Source: Sacculina carcini (taxonomy: Eukaryota; Arthropoda; Thecostraca; Sacculinidae). Taken from it: a DNA stretch of 64,000 bases. Numbering within the stretch: the first letter of the stretch is position 1; each line of letters begins with the position of its first letter. The DNA lies in contig OU696585.1 of assembly GCA_916048095.2 (NCBI GenBank), forward strand, positions 4,650,145 through 4,714,144, written 5' to 3'. The position numbers were made by a program, and so were the translations under genes. A model generated the notes under the pieces. That model saw nothing but the letters and a program-made list of their open reading frames with translations. It had not been told where the DNA came from and ran no database searches. This document shows, in pieces, positions 41,108 to 52,639 of this stretch.

Positions 41108-42071
41108 TGCGATATATTCACACGATACACCACGATGAGACACAACGCACACTACTCCTGAGCGCGCACTGGCTGACAGCCGTTAGCGTCACCCACGCCT
41201 GCTGCAATCGCGCCCTCTCGCGAGGTAGCCACATATTACACCGGGTGATATAAAAGCACCTTGCTTGTGAGATATTTGAAATAATATTGAGAGCGAAAAA
41301 GGAACGAAATGTGCGTCTTGAGCGTATTTTCACACTATTACAAAAAGTTCAATTGCAAAAGTAGTAGAGGGAATTAAAAAACTAGAATAATATTTGACCT
41401 CAGAGTACTGGAAATATCCATAATCCGCTAAACATATTTGAAATTTTAGAAAAAATTATCTTTGCAGTGAAAATATTGTTGTAAATATATTCTTATGAAA
41501 ATATGTTTCCGCCTGAAACGTACCTACTGGAAACAAAGATGCTTGTGAAAGAATACTTTCCTTTGTCTAACAATGGAATCGACGCCTTTGATTGGCGTTT
41601 AGGAAACGTTTTGGGCGCTTCCGGTACATGGGGCCACCTTAGGGTGGTAATGGTGCTTGCACTCTTCCCATGCTACTGGATTTGCCTGTAATTAATAATA
41701 AACGTTAACCTTGCTGTGCTTCGAGCTTGGCCTTTTTTCGTTGGCGGTTTGGCCTTGGCTTGGCTTGGCCTTGGCCATGGCTTGAGATACCTGGCAACCC
41801 TGGGCTGCGCGCGGTGAAGCTCGCGAGACATTATCCTTGTGTGAGAGTGTATGTATGTTCGCATGAAAAAGTGACTGTATGAACGGATGCGTCATTGTCA
41901 GCAGTTAGCCTCGTGTTGTGTTCAGGAGTGTATTGTAGTTGGGCCAACGTGTTAACTTATGTCGCTTGCTCAATTTTGATACGTTGATAAATAACAAAAG
42001 ATATAACCATATTGACCCATTTTTTAAAAGATTGGTGGCGTTGTCTGTCGTCGTCGTTTGTTTAAACTCAC

Positions 42072-42273
42072 CAAGATCTTGTAGGTGCGCCCTGCCTTTT
42101 GCGTGCACAAACAACAGCGAGTATCCGTCCCATATCTTTGTCTGGCCGTGAGGACACATTGGCGGAGTGTTTCGCTGACTGTGGCGTACTATAACTGCTC
42201 CTATAGGGTATTGCTGAGACGGAGGTGCCATGGGACCTGTACTGCCCTTCTCTCCACGTTCACCAGTCTCTCC
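42072..42273 (-). CDS. COL4A2: collagen IV alpha chain, exon joining triple helix to NC1
   Basis: 202 bp, acceptor TTCCAG|GGA, donor CTTG|GTGAGT. Begins with the last Gly-X-Y triplets (GETGERGEKGSTGPM), then a short hinge, then the start of NC1: VIVRHSQRNTPPMCPHGQTK and IWDGYSLLFVHAKGRAHLQD. NC1 is the globular trimerisation domain that selects partner chains and assembles hexamers in basement membranes. Across the four NC1 exons all 12 conserved cysteines are present, which argues for a working gene. The 7.7 kb intron downstream is full of retroelement debris. Confidence 0.95.
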
Positions 42274-42519
42274 CTGGAATACGCGATTGCATGCGAAATA
42301 ATGTTACGTATTTTCGAGCGTTTTACAAGACTATGATTAAATATGGTGCTGATTAATCTCTGAATGGTGTTCAGAGATATGCCCGAAATATATATACATA
42401 ATCCACATTTCAACATATCATCCGTAACATAAGAGTGGAGAGACACGATGAATAAACACGTAAAAGTACCATTGGATCTGCATTATTCGAAGGCATTGAT
42501 ACATCTCATTCGCACTCAC

Positions 42520-42905
42520 TTTGGGACCAATTCTTCCGTTTTCTCCAGGAAGTCCCTTAGATCCTTCGTTGCCTTTCAGTCCCGATATTCCTGGACTTCC
42601 GGTAAGTCCCCGCGATCCTTTTTTGCCATCCAAGCCTGGATGTCCCTGTGGTCCATCAACACCGACACCTCCTTTTGGACCCATGATACCCTGAGGTCCA
42701 GGATCGCCTTTCGAACCCTTCTGACCACTCATTCCTGGATGTCCTGGTTCTCCTTTCTCACCAGGCGGACCTTCTAAACCATCGAGACCTATAGAACCGT
42801 TTTGGCCAGGTAAACCTGGACTTCCTGTCAACCCAGGGTACCCTGGCGGTCCGATGTTTCCTTTCAAGCCCTTTGTGCCTGGGTGACCATCGATGCCAGG
42901 TTTTC
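42520..42905 (-). CDS. COL4A2: collagen IV alpha chain, triple-helix exon
   Basis: 386 bp, acceptor TTCCAG|GA at 42906, donor AAA|GTGAGT at 42519. Uninterrupted Gly-X-Y from GKPGIDGHPGTKGLKGN to NGRIGPK. The first two bases complete a Gly codon whose first base ends the exon at 57400, 14.5 kb away. That exact phase match across the largest intron supports a single gene. Confidence 0.93.
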
Positions 42906-43598
42906 CTGGAAAAAAAACAAAAACCTGGTCAAACGTTAGAAATGAGAAATGTATTGCCACTTTCGTACAACAAAGTATTGGCATGGATGGAAGCATATTA
43001 AAGTTTATCATCCCATGTATATAAAATATGAATGGATTTCAATCAAAATTCACAGATCGTCCCAAATACCCAACGTATATATTCAGTGAAAATATTGAAT
43101 CAATCCAACAATGGGCTGTTGAGTTACAACTATATTCTCATATGGGAACACTATGAACACAGCGACCAAAATTTACCGTATATTCTCGACATGTTGAAAT
43201 CAGTACATAAACGATACAATTTGAATTTGTATTGATCATATAAGTTAATGTATGCTGATTATTGCCTAATAACGGTATAAAAAATTATTTTGAGACAGTT
43301 CAATATTTTTTATGGAATTGGTATTCTTGTTAAAATGCCTTCTGACAAGGCACTCGCTAAATTGATAACCTGCATCTACCTACCTACCTTCCATTTACCT
43401 ACCTATAAGCATTGAAAATCTACTGGCAGTTATGCTTCTCTACTTCGAGCCAAATATGTCCGTGTCGTTGCACTATTCAGCAGGCGGGGTGTTGATTCCC
43501 TACTGAAATGCAAATGGGAAATGGAGTTATATACGAATTGATAGTACAAGAGCCACACAGCAGTTACAGACGAACCGACAGCTTTAGAGAACAATAGC

Positions 43599-44793
43599 TG
43601 TAGACGAAAACAAAAAACACTACGATATATTCAGAAAGGTGAGCGTGGGCATCGCTGCTCCACGCGCGCCCACAAGACGTCACGCCACAACCGCACCACG
43701 AACAAGACTTCTAGCTCACACCGTGATACACGGGAGCACACACGGGCACACACACACGCGCACAGTCCTCACCCGCCGCAACAACCAATCAGCGGCGAGC
43801 CGGTCATTCGCTCGCCGCCGCGGGGCATGGACAATTCGCAAACGCATACACACACAGCTATACACAACTATACACACTTGGTCACACACTCTCGCACGCA
43901 ATACGCAATTCAACTGTACACGATCACACATAGGCACATTAACACGTTCACGCACACAATCTCAATCAATGTAGACACAATCTCTCACACACACTCTCTC
44001 ACTGCACACAATCACACTACACTTCTACCTGTTCTTACAGAAACAAATAAACTAAAGAACGCACAATTATAAAAACGCAAACCAAGCAAAAATGAACGAA
44101 TAAAAAAACCTAACACGACGACGGCCTCCACCAGACGCACACACCTTGACTGCGGCGAAGCACAACACGTCAGGCCCCAGCATCCACCACGTTCCCGCCT
44201 CCGCCCGTGCTCTTCAGTGCTCCACCGCAGCCTGCCGTCCTCTTCATCGCCGTCTGCCGCGACAGGGCACAGCACCACGACCCCAGCGTCCACCATGCTC
44301 CCGTCGACACCCGTGCTCTTCAGCACCCTGCCGCAGACAGCCATGACGTCGCACACGTAGGCAACGCCGTCGTCGTCGATCCTTTCCTCCTCCGGCCTCA
44401 GCAGCACCTTTCTTTTACCTGCCCTCCAGCACCAGCAGCCTCCACCAGCAAACTGTCAGCTGCCCGGCGACGAGTCCACCATCAGTGCAGACGGACGACG
44501 AGCAACCCTCGGCCACAGCTCCCCCGCTGACTCCTGCCGGCACCATGCTCTCCTGCCGTCCCCCTGCACACCAACCTGACACGCCGCCGAGCACCTCCAC
44601 ATGTTCCAAGCCACTGCTAATACTGGAGGGCACTATCTCCGCTGCTGAAGCCGGGTCGCAGACAAACAATACTTCCAAAACATAAAGGCCGAAATTTCTT
44701 GTAGACGAAAACAAAAAACACTAAGATATATTCAGACAGGCGCGAGTGGGCATCGCTGCCCCACGCGTGCCCACAAGACGTCACGCCACAACC
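43599..44793 (-). mobile_element. short-LTR non-autonomous retroelement (TRIM-like)
   Basis: A ~92-bp direct repeat lies at 43599-43690 and 44700-44791, each TGTAGACGAAAACAAAAAAC to CGTCACGCCACAA on plus (retro-oriented TGTGGCGTGACG to GTCTACA). Between them is about 1 kb: a GC-rich leader (44110-44699) homologous in inverted orientation to 47762-48345, and a CA-rich stretch with ACCAATCAGCGGC. No gag or pol is present. No matching target duplication was found. Confidence 0.6.
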
Positions 44794-45617
44794 AATATCA
44801 TTTCATCTCTTATACAACTTATACCTCTTATACATGATCGGTATGTCACAAAAAAGTGATCCAATATATTGACACCATCCATATATTTACTACTTTTGTG
44901 TACTAGACAGTGACTGATTCACCTTGATGCTTGATACTATTTTCACACGACGAGTAGTATCTGTGTATTTATATGATGATTACTGACAATAAATGTAATA
45001 CGCCGTATTATGTTAAACTTAATAACGTTGTTATTCCATATACACAAATGTATTTCTTCCTCACAGCGGAAATCAAAGTGCTCTTTTCCCCTCTCATCAT
45101 TATAAAAGCTGACATTAATTTTATCAGCCTGACTGCACCAGCAGTTCTTCGCTCTTGAATTCTAGTAGATTTGATGTGCTCGGCAAGTGACTCCAACAGA
45201 TCATACGACGACAGAAGTTTTCAAATTACACTTCATATCTGACGACTGCAGAACAAGAGCGAATAATGGTACTCATGATCTTACACCATTGTGCACATTT
45301 GAACTAGGTATAATCTTGTTCTTTCTCTTTGCTCAGCGTCAGCATATGAGGGCAATCATCATTGTCGCACATCAGTCATATTTGTTTCCAAATATACAAA
45401 CATTGACTTGTCACGAGTGAACATCTTTGCTGAATGCCACACATAGAATGCCACCATTGATTTATCAGTACCATGTTCGTACTTATGGAAAATAGAATGC
45501 ATTTTCAGTTATTCACTCAATATAATACAGACAGACTCAATTTTAGCCGATTATTCTCTTTTTCACACATAATTCTTGTTTTTCATAACATTCTGTTGTC
45601 ATGAATTGAACTCAAAT

Positions 45618-45819
45618 CAGTGGCGGCGCCAAGAGGGAGGAGGTTTGGAGGGAGATGTTTCCAAGAAGAATGTGCCGATCCTCCTGAGCCCCCCCCCCCC
45701 AAAAGCATTACCAAGAACATTTCGAGTGTAGTTCCTTATATTTCGCCAACCCCCCGCATATTTTACTTTAGCTCCCCTGCTCCTCAGCCCCCACGGGAAA
45801 AATCCTGGCTCCGCCACTG
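45618..45819 (+). mobile_element. CAGTGGCGG miniature inverted-repeat element (202 bp)
   Basis: Left TIR CAGTGGCGGCGCCAAGAGGG, right TIR (reversed) CAGTGGCGGAGCCAGGATTT. Same family as the element in the nexin intron at 16774-17053. Confidence 0.75.
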
Positions 45820-46204
45820 CCTTAAATAAAAATAGGTCAATTTTGGATGCGTCATGTGCTGTCTAGAATCTAGCTATATGCCCTTAGAGCCTGTCTCATG
45901 ATCTATCCGAGAGTGGTCTTACTTTTTTAATCGGTTAAGCATGTCGGAAGAAAATATGCCATGCATTGCTTATTCCCATATGTTCCGTGTTCCCATGGTT
46001 CCCAAGTGTTATACAGTGTAAACACAAATGAAAATAAACCATAAAAACGTAGGCTCACAGCGGAATAAGGGACACGAGTAACACACAACACGTATATGAC
46101 AGAATAACGATACATATCGTTAGGCTCAATAATCCATGTAAACATCCAAAATATATTGTGGCGTGGGACCGACTCCCCTTTTGTCCAGAGGTCGAATTGT
46201 ACGA

Positions 46205-46340
46205 AACTTTCAGGCGCTCTCACACTCTTTCTACGCGCAAAACAGTGAACGCGCTCTAGTGGCTTAGCTGATGCGTGCGTGATGAGTCATGGTCGGTTTG
46301 CGCCAAATTCAGTGGTTTTCAAACTACATGTATGTATCGA
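46205..46340 (-). repeat. LTR-like segment, inverted copy of 52325-52440
   Basis: Plus text CGCGCTCTAGTGGCTTAGCT, GATGCGTGCGTGATGAGTCA and CCAAATTCAGTGGTTTTCAA is the reverse complement of 52325-52430 with moderate divergence. The latter precedes the primer site of a Ty3 element, so this is probably part of a related LTR. Confidence 0.55.
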
Positions 46341-46479
46341 ATTAGCCGAATTCGTGATACGGCTCAAGCGATGCGGTTTTTGTTAATTCCAGTGTTTCTT
46401 TAACATACACTGGTGTATTATATTCATAATTGGTTTCAGATTTTGTGCAATGAGTGCAGAAACTTTAGGAATCCTAAAC

Positions 46480-47755
46480 TTACAGCTAGAAATTGTTGTC
46501 AAGCGAAATTGTTGTCACGGCGCACGCGGTGCTCTCGGTATCACCGTCTGCCCGAGCGGCCATCAAAGCTGCCGGTGACCGGCTGTTCGTGCAGCTGTGT
46601 GTGTTGTGTCTACGACCGCTTTTGGGTGGCTAAATGCTCCAAGTGTTCTGCTCTGGGGCACACTGCTCCAAAATGTACCCACCCGGTAACCTGCGGGCAC
46701 TGTGCCGGTGCCCACTTGACTTCGTCATGTGACCGCTCTGTCATGTGACCGCTCCGCTCAATCGGGTCGCGATTCTGGACACTCGGCACTAGTAACCAAT
46801 GTCATTACTTTCTCGCTATCCAAAGTCACATTCGATCCTGCACTGCAACGTCTGATCTCGCCATCACAAATACTGACTCTACTATTGCCGTGTTGAGGAA
46901 CCGTTCTGCATCTGCCTGACTGCCCTCCACCCGTGCTTTTACTTCATACCATATCGGATTTATCAATGTTCGTTCTTGTAGATTTAAAACCGATTTCATC
47001 TCTTACCTGTGTTCCTTTCATCGTCTCTCTTTCCTATTTATAGTCGAGACTTGGCTGTTTGATAGTTACGTCTCCTCTTTCTCTGCTCAGCTTCCTCTAA
47101 ACTATAGCTTCATCCATCCTTCACGTTCTTTATCCTCCAAATGCTGCGGTGGTGGTATCGGTATTGTATATGTAAAGATCCTTATCCTTCACAATCATTC
47201 CTCCTATTCCAATAAATGTTTCTTCATTTGAGTTGCTCGCTATTTCCCTATCTATCCCATCCTACCCCCCAATTTTGCGTTATTATTGTTTACCGCCACA
47301 ACCATCCGTGCACCAGATCACATTTTTGTACTGAATTTTCCGATTTTCTCGATAATTTTATTTCTGTTTTTTTTTCCGGTCGTTTTATTATACTCGGTGA
47401 TTTTAATTTTATGGTAGACTGTCCTAGTGGGTCATCTCATACCCGTCAGTTTCTTTCGCTCATTGAATCTCACGGTGTTGTTTCACCAACGTCTCTTCCT
47501 ACCCATTTGTCCGGACACACTTTGGATTTAATCTTGTTTCCTGAACCTGTCCTGTCCTCCGATGCACCCACACCTAATGTTGAAGTGATTCCTCCTGACT
47601 CTACTTTCTCTGACCACATTCTTCTTCTGTCTCGACTCACCCTGCCTTCCTCTGATAATTCTCGTTCAGTTGAACCCACATTGTTCCGTTCATACAAAAA
47701 CTTTGACCCTATTCGCATTTATTATCTCATGTCCTCTCACCTACCTATATTTTAG
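46480..47755 (+). pseudogene. LINE 5' part: ORF1 zinc knuckles and AP endonuclease
   Basis: ORF1 remnant with two knuckles, CSKCSALGHTAPKC and CGHCAGAHLTSSC (about 46635-46730), typical of Jockey/I-type ORF1 proteins. ORF2 endonuclease follows in broken frames: a start-like INVRSCRFKTDFISYL (about 46968), ETWLFDS (about 47045), GRFIILGDFNFMVD (about 47385), HLSGHTLDLIL (about 47505) and SDHILLLSRL (about 47611). The RT is absent; the LINE stops near 47755 where a Ty3 leader begins. Confidence 0.8.
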
Positions 47756-48433
47756 TTTTTGAGTTTCATTTACAAGCTATTTCGGCCTCTTTGTTTGGAA
47801 GTGGCTTTTGTCTGCGACCCGACTTCAGCAGCGGAGTGACCTCCAGTATTAGCAGCGGCTTGGAAGACGTGGACGTGATCGGCGGTGTGTCAGGTTAGTG
47901 TGCAGGGGGACGGCAGTACAGCATGGTACCGGCTGGAGGCAGCGGGGGAGCTGCAGCCGAGGATTACTCGTCGTTCCGCCTGCACTGGTGTTGGACTCGT
48001 CGCCGGGCAGCTGGAGGATTGCTGGTGGAGGCTGCTGGTGCTGAAGGGAAGGTGAGATAAAGGAGCTGCTGAATCCCGAAGAAAAACATCGGTCAACGAC
48101 GACGGCGTGGCCTACGTGAACGGCTGTCTGCGGTAGGGTGCTGAAGAGCACCGGTATCGACAAGAGCACGATGGATGCTTGGGTCGAGGTGTTGTGCCCT
48201 GTCGCTGCAGCCGGTGATGAAGAAGACGGCAGTCTGCGGCGGAGCACTGGAGAGCACGGGCGAGGCGGGAGCGTGGTGGACGCTGGGGCCTGCCGTGTTG
48301 TGGTTCGCCACAGCTACGGTGTCTGAGTCTGGTGGAATCGGTTTCTGTTGTATGGTGTTTATCCGAGATATAAACACTTTGTTCAAAAACTATAATTTTG
48401 TTTAAAAATAATTATTGTTGATGCAACAATTTT

Positions 48434-49366
48434 GTGATGTCTGAACACAATACTGCTATTGAAGGAAAACTGCCTGATAACCACGTGTATGCAGTTCCTG
48501 GGTTGAAATCACCTTCAGAGTTGTCATTCCAGCGTGCTCCAGCAGAGTCTTGGAATATTTCCAAACAAAGATGGAAAGCCGACAATGTTGTTTCGGGGTT
48601 GGAGAAGCAACCACAGCATGTGCAGGTGGCCATGTTGGTAAACTATCTCGCAGATGATGCCTTAAGGGTTTACAACAGTTTCCAGTTCAGCACATATGAA
48701 ACCAGATATATGACTGAGATTTTCGAGAAGTTTGACGTGTACACCATCGGCGAAATCAATGAGACGTTAGAAAGATTCAAGTTAAGCATTCGCAACCAGA
48801 GTGATGATGCATCATTTAATCAATTTTTCACTGAGTTGAACCTTTTGATGAAGACATGTAACTACTGTTCGTTGTGCCATGATTATATTATGCGTGATCG
48901 GATTGTTCTTGGTACACATGACCAAAATCTGCAGACAGATTTTCTGAAAATTAGAAAGCTGGATCTAAGTAAATGTCTGGACGTATTTTGTGCAGCGGAG
49001 AGTGCAATTCCGAAGAATAAAACATTCAACAATGACATTGTGAATAAGCTCAGTCAGACTGTAGTCGGGGAATGTGTGTATACCAATGAAAGTGTTCAAC
49101 AGTCAGTTGCTACGAAAACACGTATTTGTGAGTGTCAATTTTGTGGGATTAATTATGAGATGAAGAAGGGTGTCTATTCGGCCTTCAACAAAACATGTAA
49201 TAAGTGCAAACGGAAAAATCATTTTGCAGTCAAGTGCAAGTCTTCAGTTAGTGGGAGAAAGTACACAATGTTGATGATGACCTTGATGATGAGTGTTTTG
49301 ACGTCAAATGGGTTAACCAATTTGAGTAGAAATTTCGCTCTTCGAAAGAAATCAAGTGCAATATGA
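48434..49366 (+). CDS. gag of the decayed Ty3/gypsy element
   Basis: 310 codons, unbroken through the capsid: SWNISKQRWKADNVVSGLE, QVAMLVNYLADDALRVYNSF, SFNQFFTELNLLMKTCNYC and RDRIVLGTHDQNLQTDFLK are standard Gag features of this group. Knuckles: CQFCGINYEMKKGVYSAFNK (expanded) and CNKCKRKNHFAVKC. The frame then diverges, and the protease starts 14 bp later in a different frame. Confidence 0.85.
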   Translation: MMSEHNTAIEGKLPDNHVYAVPGLKSPSELSFQRAPAESWNISKQRWKADNVVSGLEKQPQHVQVAMLVNYLADDALRVYNSFQFSTYETRYMTEIFEKFDVYTIGEINETLERFKLSIRNQSDDASFNQFFTELNLLMKTCNYCSLCHDYIMRDRIVLGTHDQNLQTDFLKIRKLDLSKCLDVFCAAESAIPKNKTFNNDIVNKLSQTVVGECVYTNESVQQSVATKTRICECQFCGINYEMKKGVYSAFNKTCNKCKRKNHFAVKCKSSVSGRKYTMLMMTLMMSVLTSNGLTNLSRNFALRKKSSAI

Positions 49367-49379
49367 TGATTGGGAATGA

Positions 49380-49631
49380 GTGTGTAAATTCCAGATTGAC
49401 ACTGAATCATCAGTCAATGTTCTACCTCGAAGATATGCACAAAATATCAAAAGAACTGGACATGTGTTGAGAACGTGGAGCAAAGAGAAAGTCATTCCCA
49501 CAGGAACTTTTCGTGTCATTCTACGCGATCCAAAGAATAACAAGCGTTCTTCAGTGGAGTTTATGGTTTATGATGGAGATTTGTGTCCATTGCTGGGTTT
49601 GCCCGCCGCACAACAAATTGATCTCATTTAA
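49380..49631 (+). pseudogene. protease fragment with DTE in place of DTG
   Basis: KFQIDTESSVNVLPRRYAQ then VEFMVYDGDLCPLLGLPAA. The fold-defining hydrophobic segments are there, but the catalytic Asp-Thr-Gly reads Asp-Thr-Glu, which should abolish activity. Confidence 0.75.
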
Positions 49632-49839
49632 GTGAAATACGAAAATTTCGAGCGAATTTACAATGTCGAGCAAGAAAATAAGTTCAATGGTATCATGAAT
49701 GAGAACCTTGGCAGTCTTCCGTCTTTCCCTCAAATCAGGTGCGTGCCCAACGGTGATGGCGAACCGCAAATTGCCTATAGCATCGCGGTGATCAGTGAAG
49801 AAGGAACTAAATCAGAATGGGTCAACAGAGTGGGTCAGC

Positions 49840-51000
49840 CAGAGTGTGGTGACACGGAAAAAAGATGGGAAAATACGAATATGCATTGACCCCAAAGACT
49901 TGAACAATCACTGATGCGTGTACATTGTATTCTTCCAGTACTTTATGATGTACTGCATGAGCTCAGGTCAGCAACAGTTTTCAGTAAAGCCGATCTAACA
50001 TCGGGTTATTGGCACATCACTCTGGATGATTGATCAAATCGGCTAATAACATTTCAAACATGTTTCGGTCGATATCGGTGGAAAAGACTTCCCTTTGGAC
50101 TGGCTGTATCAGCTGAATTTTTCCAGAAGAAACTGAACGGTGTTTGCATGACTTACGCGCAGTCATTTGCATAGCGGACATTGTGGTCTATGGAGAAACA
50201 ATTGAGGAATATGACCGAAATCTCAGATGCTTTTTCGAGCGCTGCAAAGACAACAATATCCAGCTAAACAGAGAGAAGATGGTATTGCGTTCAGACTCAC
50301 TGATTTTCATGGGACATCACTTTTCTCAGCAAGGACTGAAAGCGGACCCTGATAAAATATAAGCGATCACGTGTTACCCGATACCTGACAATCTAGAGGA
50401 CATTAGACGTGTTCTAGATAATTGTGCTAGATAATTATCTAGCACGTTATCTGCCAAATATTACAGATACTCTTCAGCCTCTTCAGCATCTACTAAAGAA
50501 GAATGTGCCGTGGAACTGGTCATCGAGTGATAATTCAGCGTTCCAACCTATCAAGAACATGATTGCTTCAAATACATGTCTGGCGCTGTATGATACAGAC
50601 AGAGAAGTCTTGAAGTTAATGTTAGTTCATATGGTCTTGGAGCTACTCTCACATAGAACGAATGCCCATAGCTTTTGCTAGCCGAAAACTGACTCCAGCT
50701 GAGTGCAAATATGCTCAAAACGAAAAGGAGCTGCTGGCGGTGAGATTTGGTGTAGAAAAACATCATCATTACACATACGGACGTTCAACAATTGTTCATA
50801 GTGATCACCAGCCGCTCATGTCAAAACACACGCAGCCGCTTTCATCGGCACTGAAAAGACTCCAGGCGATGTTCCTGTGCTTGAAGGACTATGATTGCGA
50901 GATGGTCTATAAACCGGGCAAGTTCATTCCCATCGCTGACACTTTATTAACAGCCCCAACGAACTTATGTAAATGAGAAAGCCTTGGAGCTGCACAATCT
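49840..51000 (+). pseudogene. RT and RNase H of the decayed Ty3/gypsy element
   Basis: Scattered frames: KKDGKIRICIDPKDLNNH (about 49858), ICIADIVVYGETIEEYDRNL (about 50165, the YVDD box changed to IADI), KMVLRSDSLIFMGHHFSQQG, YLARYLPNITDTLQPLQHLL (about 50433), PIAFASRKLTPAECKYAQNE and YGRSTIVHSDHQPL (RNase H, about 50660-50820). Many stops and shifts. Confidence 0.85.
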
Positions 51001-51761
51001 GTCTGACACGGCTTTCAAGCATCAGCGGCTAATTGAGATTCGTCATGAAACTATGAAAGACCCAACTTAATAGACGTTGATGACAGGCATCATGTCAGGA
51101 TGACCGGAACACCGTGCATGCCTAGATAATTGGGTGAAACCATATTTTGACTACCGTGACGAAGTCACTGTGCATGATGGTATCGTAGTTAGAGGAGAGC
51201 GTGCAGTGATTTCTCCAGCATGCGCTCCGAGATGCACACAGGGGGTTTGAAAATTTTGCGCACATATTTTTGAAGCAAACGGAGCCATAATTACACCCGC
51301 ACTCATTGAAATCCAAACTTTCGCAAAATAAGTGCCACCCTAGTAAAGACGTTGTAACTGCCTAGGCAGTATATTGGAATATGTATTTGTTTGCCTTAGT
51401 CTGCTTAGAGTTGGTGATATACTTATTTTAATTGTGTAAGCCACATATGACTGACTAGACAGCGCACTAGATACGGTTGTGACATGAAAGAGAACCATTA
51501 GCGACGTGGTTGTTGGATTGAAACGTTTGTGAGCGATTGTGTGGTTGGGAATATTCGCGCTTGGGTTGGTCTCAATTTGGAATATTGGTATACTTAGATT
51601 TTGGAATGTTTGTGCTGTTTGTATGGTAATCGGATGTGAACGTTTTTTTGTACAACAGGATGCAAGAGGTTTCAAGGTGCGGTGTATACATACAGGGGAA
51701 TACATTGCATCAGTCGTCCTTTCCTGGTTTTGACGTTCGCGATCCGTTACAGACGTTAAAG

Positions 51762-52086
51762 GTTAAAGGTTAAAGGCCAAAGTGACAGCTGCCACACGGG
51801 AAGAAGCTGAAGCTTATGATCACACAGGTGTGCCTCGTGCAGCTCGCTGCCACCGCAGAACCGACCCTCTCCACGCTATTGTGCCACAAGGACGAAATAC
51901 GTATTAGAGGACCACCTCCCCAGAATGCATGGCACAACACATGCTGATATCTGGTACCCATTTACTGCTCGGTGGACAGGGACTGTTGGATTATAGAATT
52001 CGCCCAAGAAATTCTGCTCCGCCGGGTTACGAACCACGGACCTCTCGCTTGTGAAGCGGGTGTGCTAACCATTACACCACGGAGTC
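51762..52086 (-). mobile_element. tRNA-Val-derived SINE
   Basis: Minus strand: a tRNA-Val-like head (52086-52015), a ~230-bp body with GAGCAGTAAATGGGTACC, and a tail of CCTTTAA-type repeats (51762-51782). That three-part plan, with an internal pol III promoter in the head, is how tRNA-derived SINEs are built. No clear flanking duplication was seen. Confidence 0.7.
52015..52086 (-). tRNA. tRNA-Val(CAC)-like sequence, SINE head rather than a working tRNA
   Basis: 72 nt with D-loop region GTGTAATGGTTAGCAC, anticodon arm CCCGC-TTCACAA-GCGAG (anticodon CAC; first pair and last imperfect) and GGTTCGTAACC in the T arm. The outermost acceptor pairs and two T-stem pairs do not match, and the B box deviates from GGTTCGANNCC. 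So it is a tRNA relic driving a SINE. Confidence 0.6.
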
Positions 52087-52585
52087 CACGTAGCTCGGTG
52101 AGATTATATGAAATTCCTTGAGCTTATAACCAGACATTAGGGTAGACCACAATTTCCAGCCAGGAGCTTAAGATTCTTAAACTTCCTGCACTCATTGCAT
52201 AAAATAGAATGGAATAATACAATAGAATGAAAAGAATAGACCAGTGGATGTTAAACAACCACTGAAATTGTCCAAAAACAGCATGGCTTGAGCAGTTCAA
52301 CATTCGACCACATATATTTAGTTTGAAAACCACTAAATTTGGCACAAAACGACCAAGACTCATCAAGCACGCATCAGCTACGCCACTAGAGCGCGTCCAC
52401 AGTAGAGCGCGTAGAAAGTGTGAGAGCGTGTGAGCAATGCCTAAATTTTCATGTATGTCATTTTATTTGCATACACAACACTTACTCATCGTGGCGCACT
52501 TCAGACATTTACACACAGGGTTTTAGCAATTTCACTGGCAAATACATTAGTTGAGACTTGTCCGTATTTCGCAAAGTTCCTAAAG

Positions 52586-52597
52586 TGGTGACCCCGA
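52586..52597 (+). promoter_or_regulatory. primer-binding site for tRNA-Trp
   Basis: TGGTGACCCCGA is complementary to the 3' end of tRNA-Trp (..TCGGGGTCACCA) over 12 nt. CsRn1-clade Ty3 elements are known for this primer. Confidence 0.75.
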
Positions 52598-52639
52598 TTC
52601 TGGCATCCTAAAACGGATGCAGGTAATATACAACTTGAG

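Larger units (their letters stand above)
34340..42071 (-). other. collagen intron (7.7 kb), retroelement debris and hairpin region
   Basis: Bounded by donor GTGAGT (42071) and acceptor CCGCAG (34340). Contains the hairpin family (34.6-36.0 kb), a decayed ORF, a protease fragment, an I-type LINE and two decayed Ty3/gypsy pieces annotated separately. A TTGGC-rich low-complexity patch is at 41720-41790; (TG)n is at 34840-34895 and 36545-36565. 41.1-41.7 kb shows nothing recognisable. Confidence 0.85.
47762..51330 (+). mobile_element. decayed Ty3/gypsy element (leader, gag, protease, RT, RNase H)
   Basis: A GC-rich leader (47762-48345) homologous to the short-LTR element at 43.6-44.8 kb is followed by gag, protease and broken RT/RNase H. 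No LTR remains at the left, where LINE sequence abuts; a 3' LTR was not identified. Confidence 0.8.

Noticed and set aside
46250..46330. Possible hammerhead ribozyme (TGATGAG motif)
   Set aside because: The CTGATGA core and the matching CGAAA segment are not both present in either this copy or the one near 52370.
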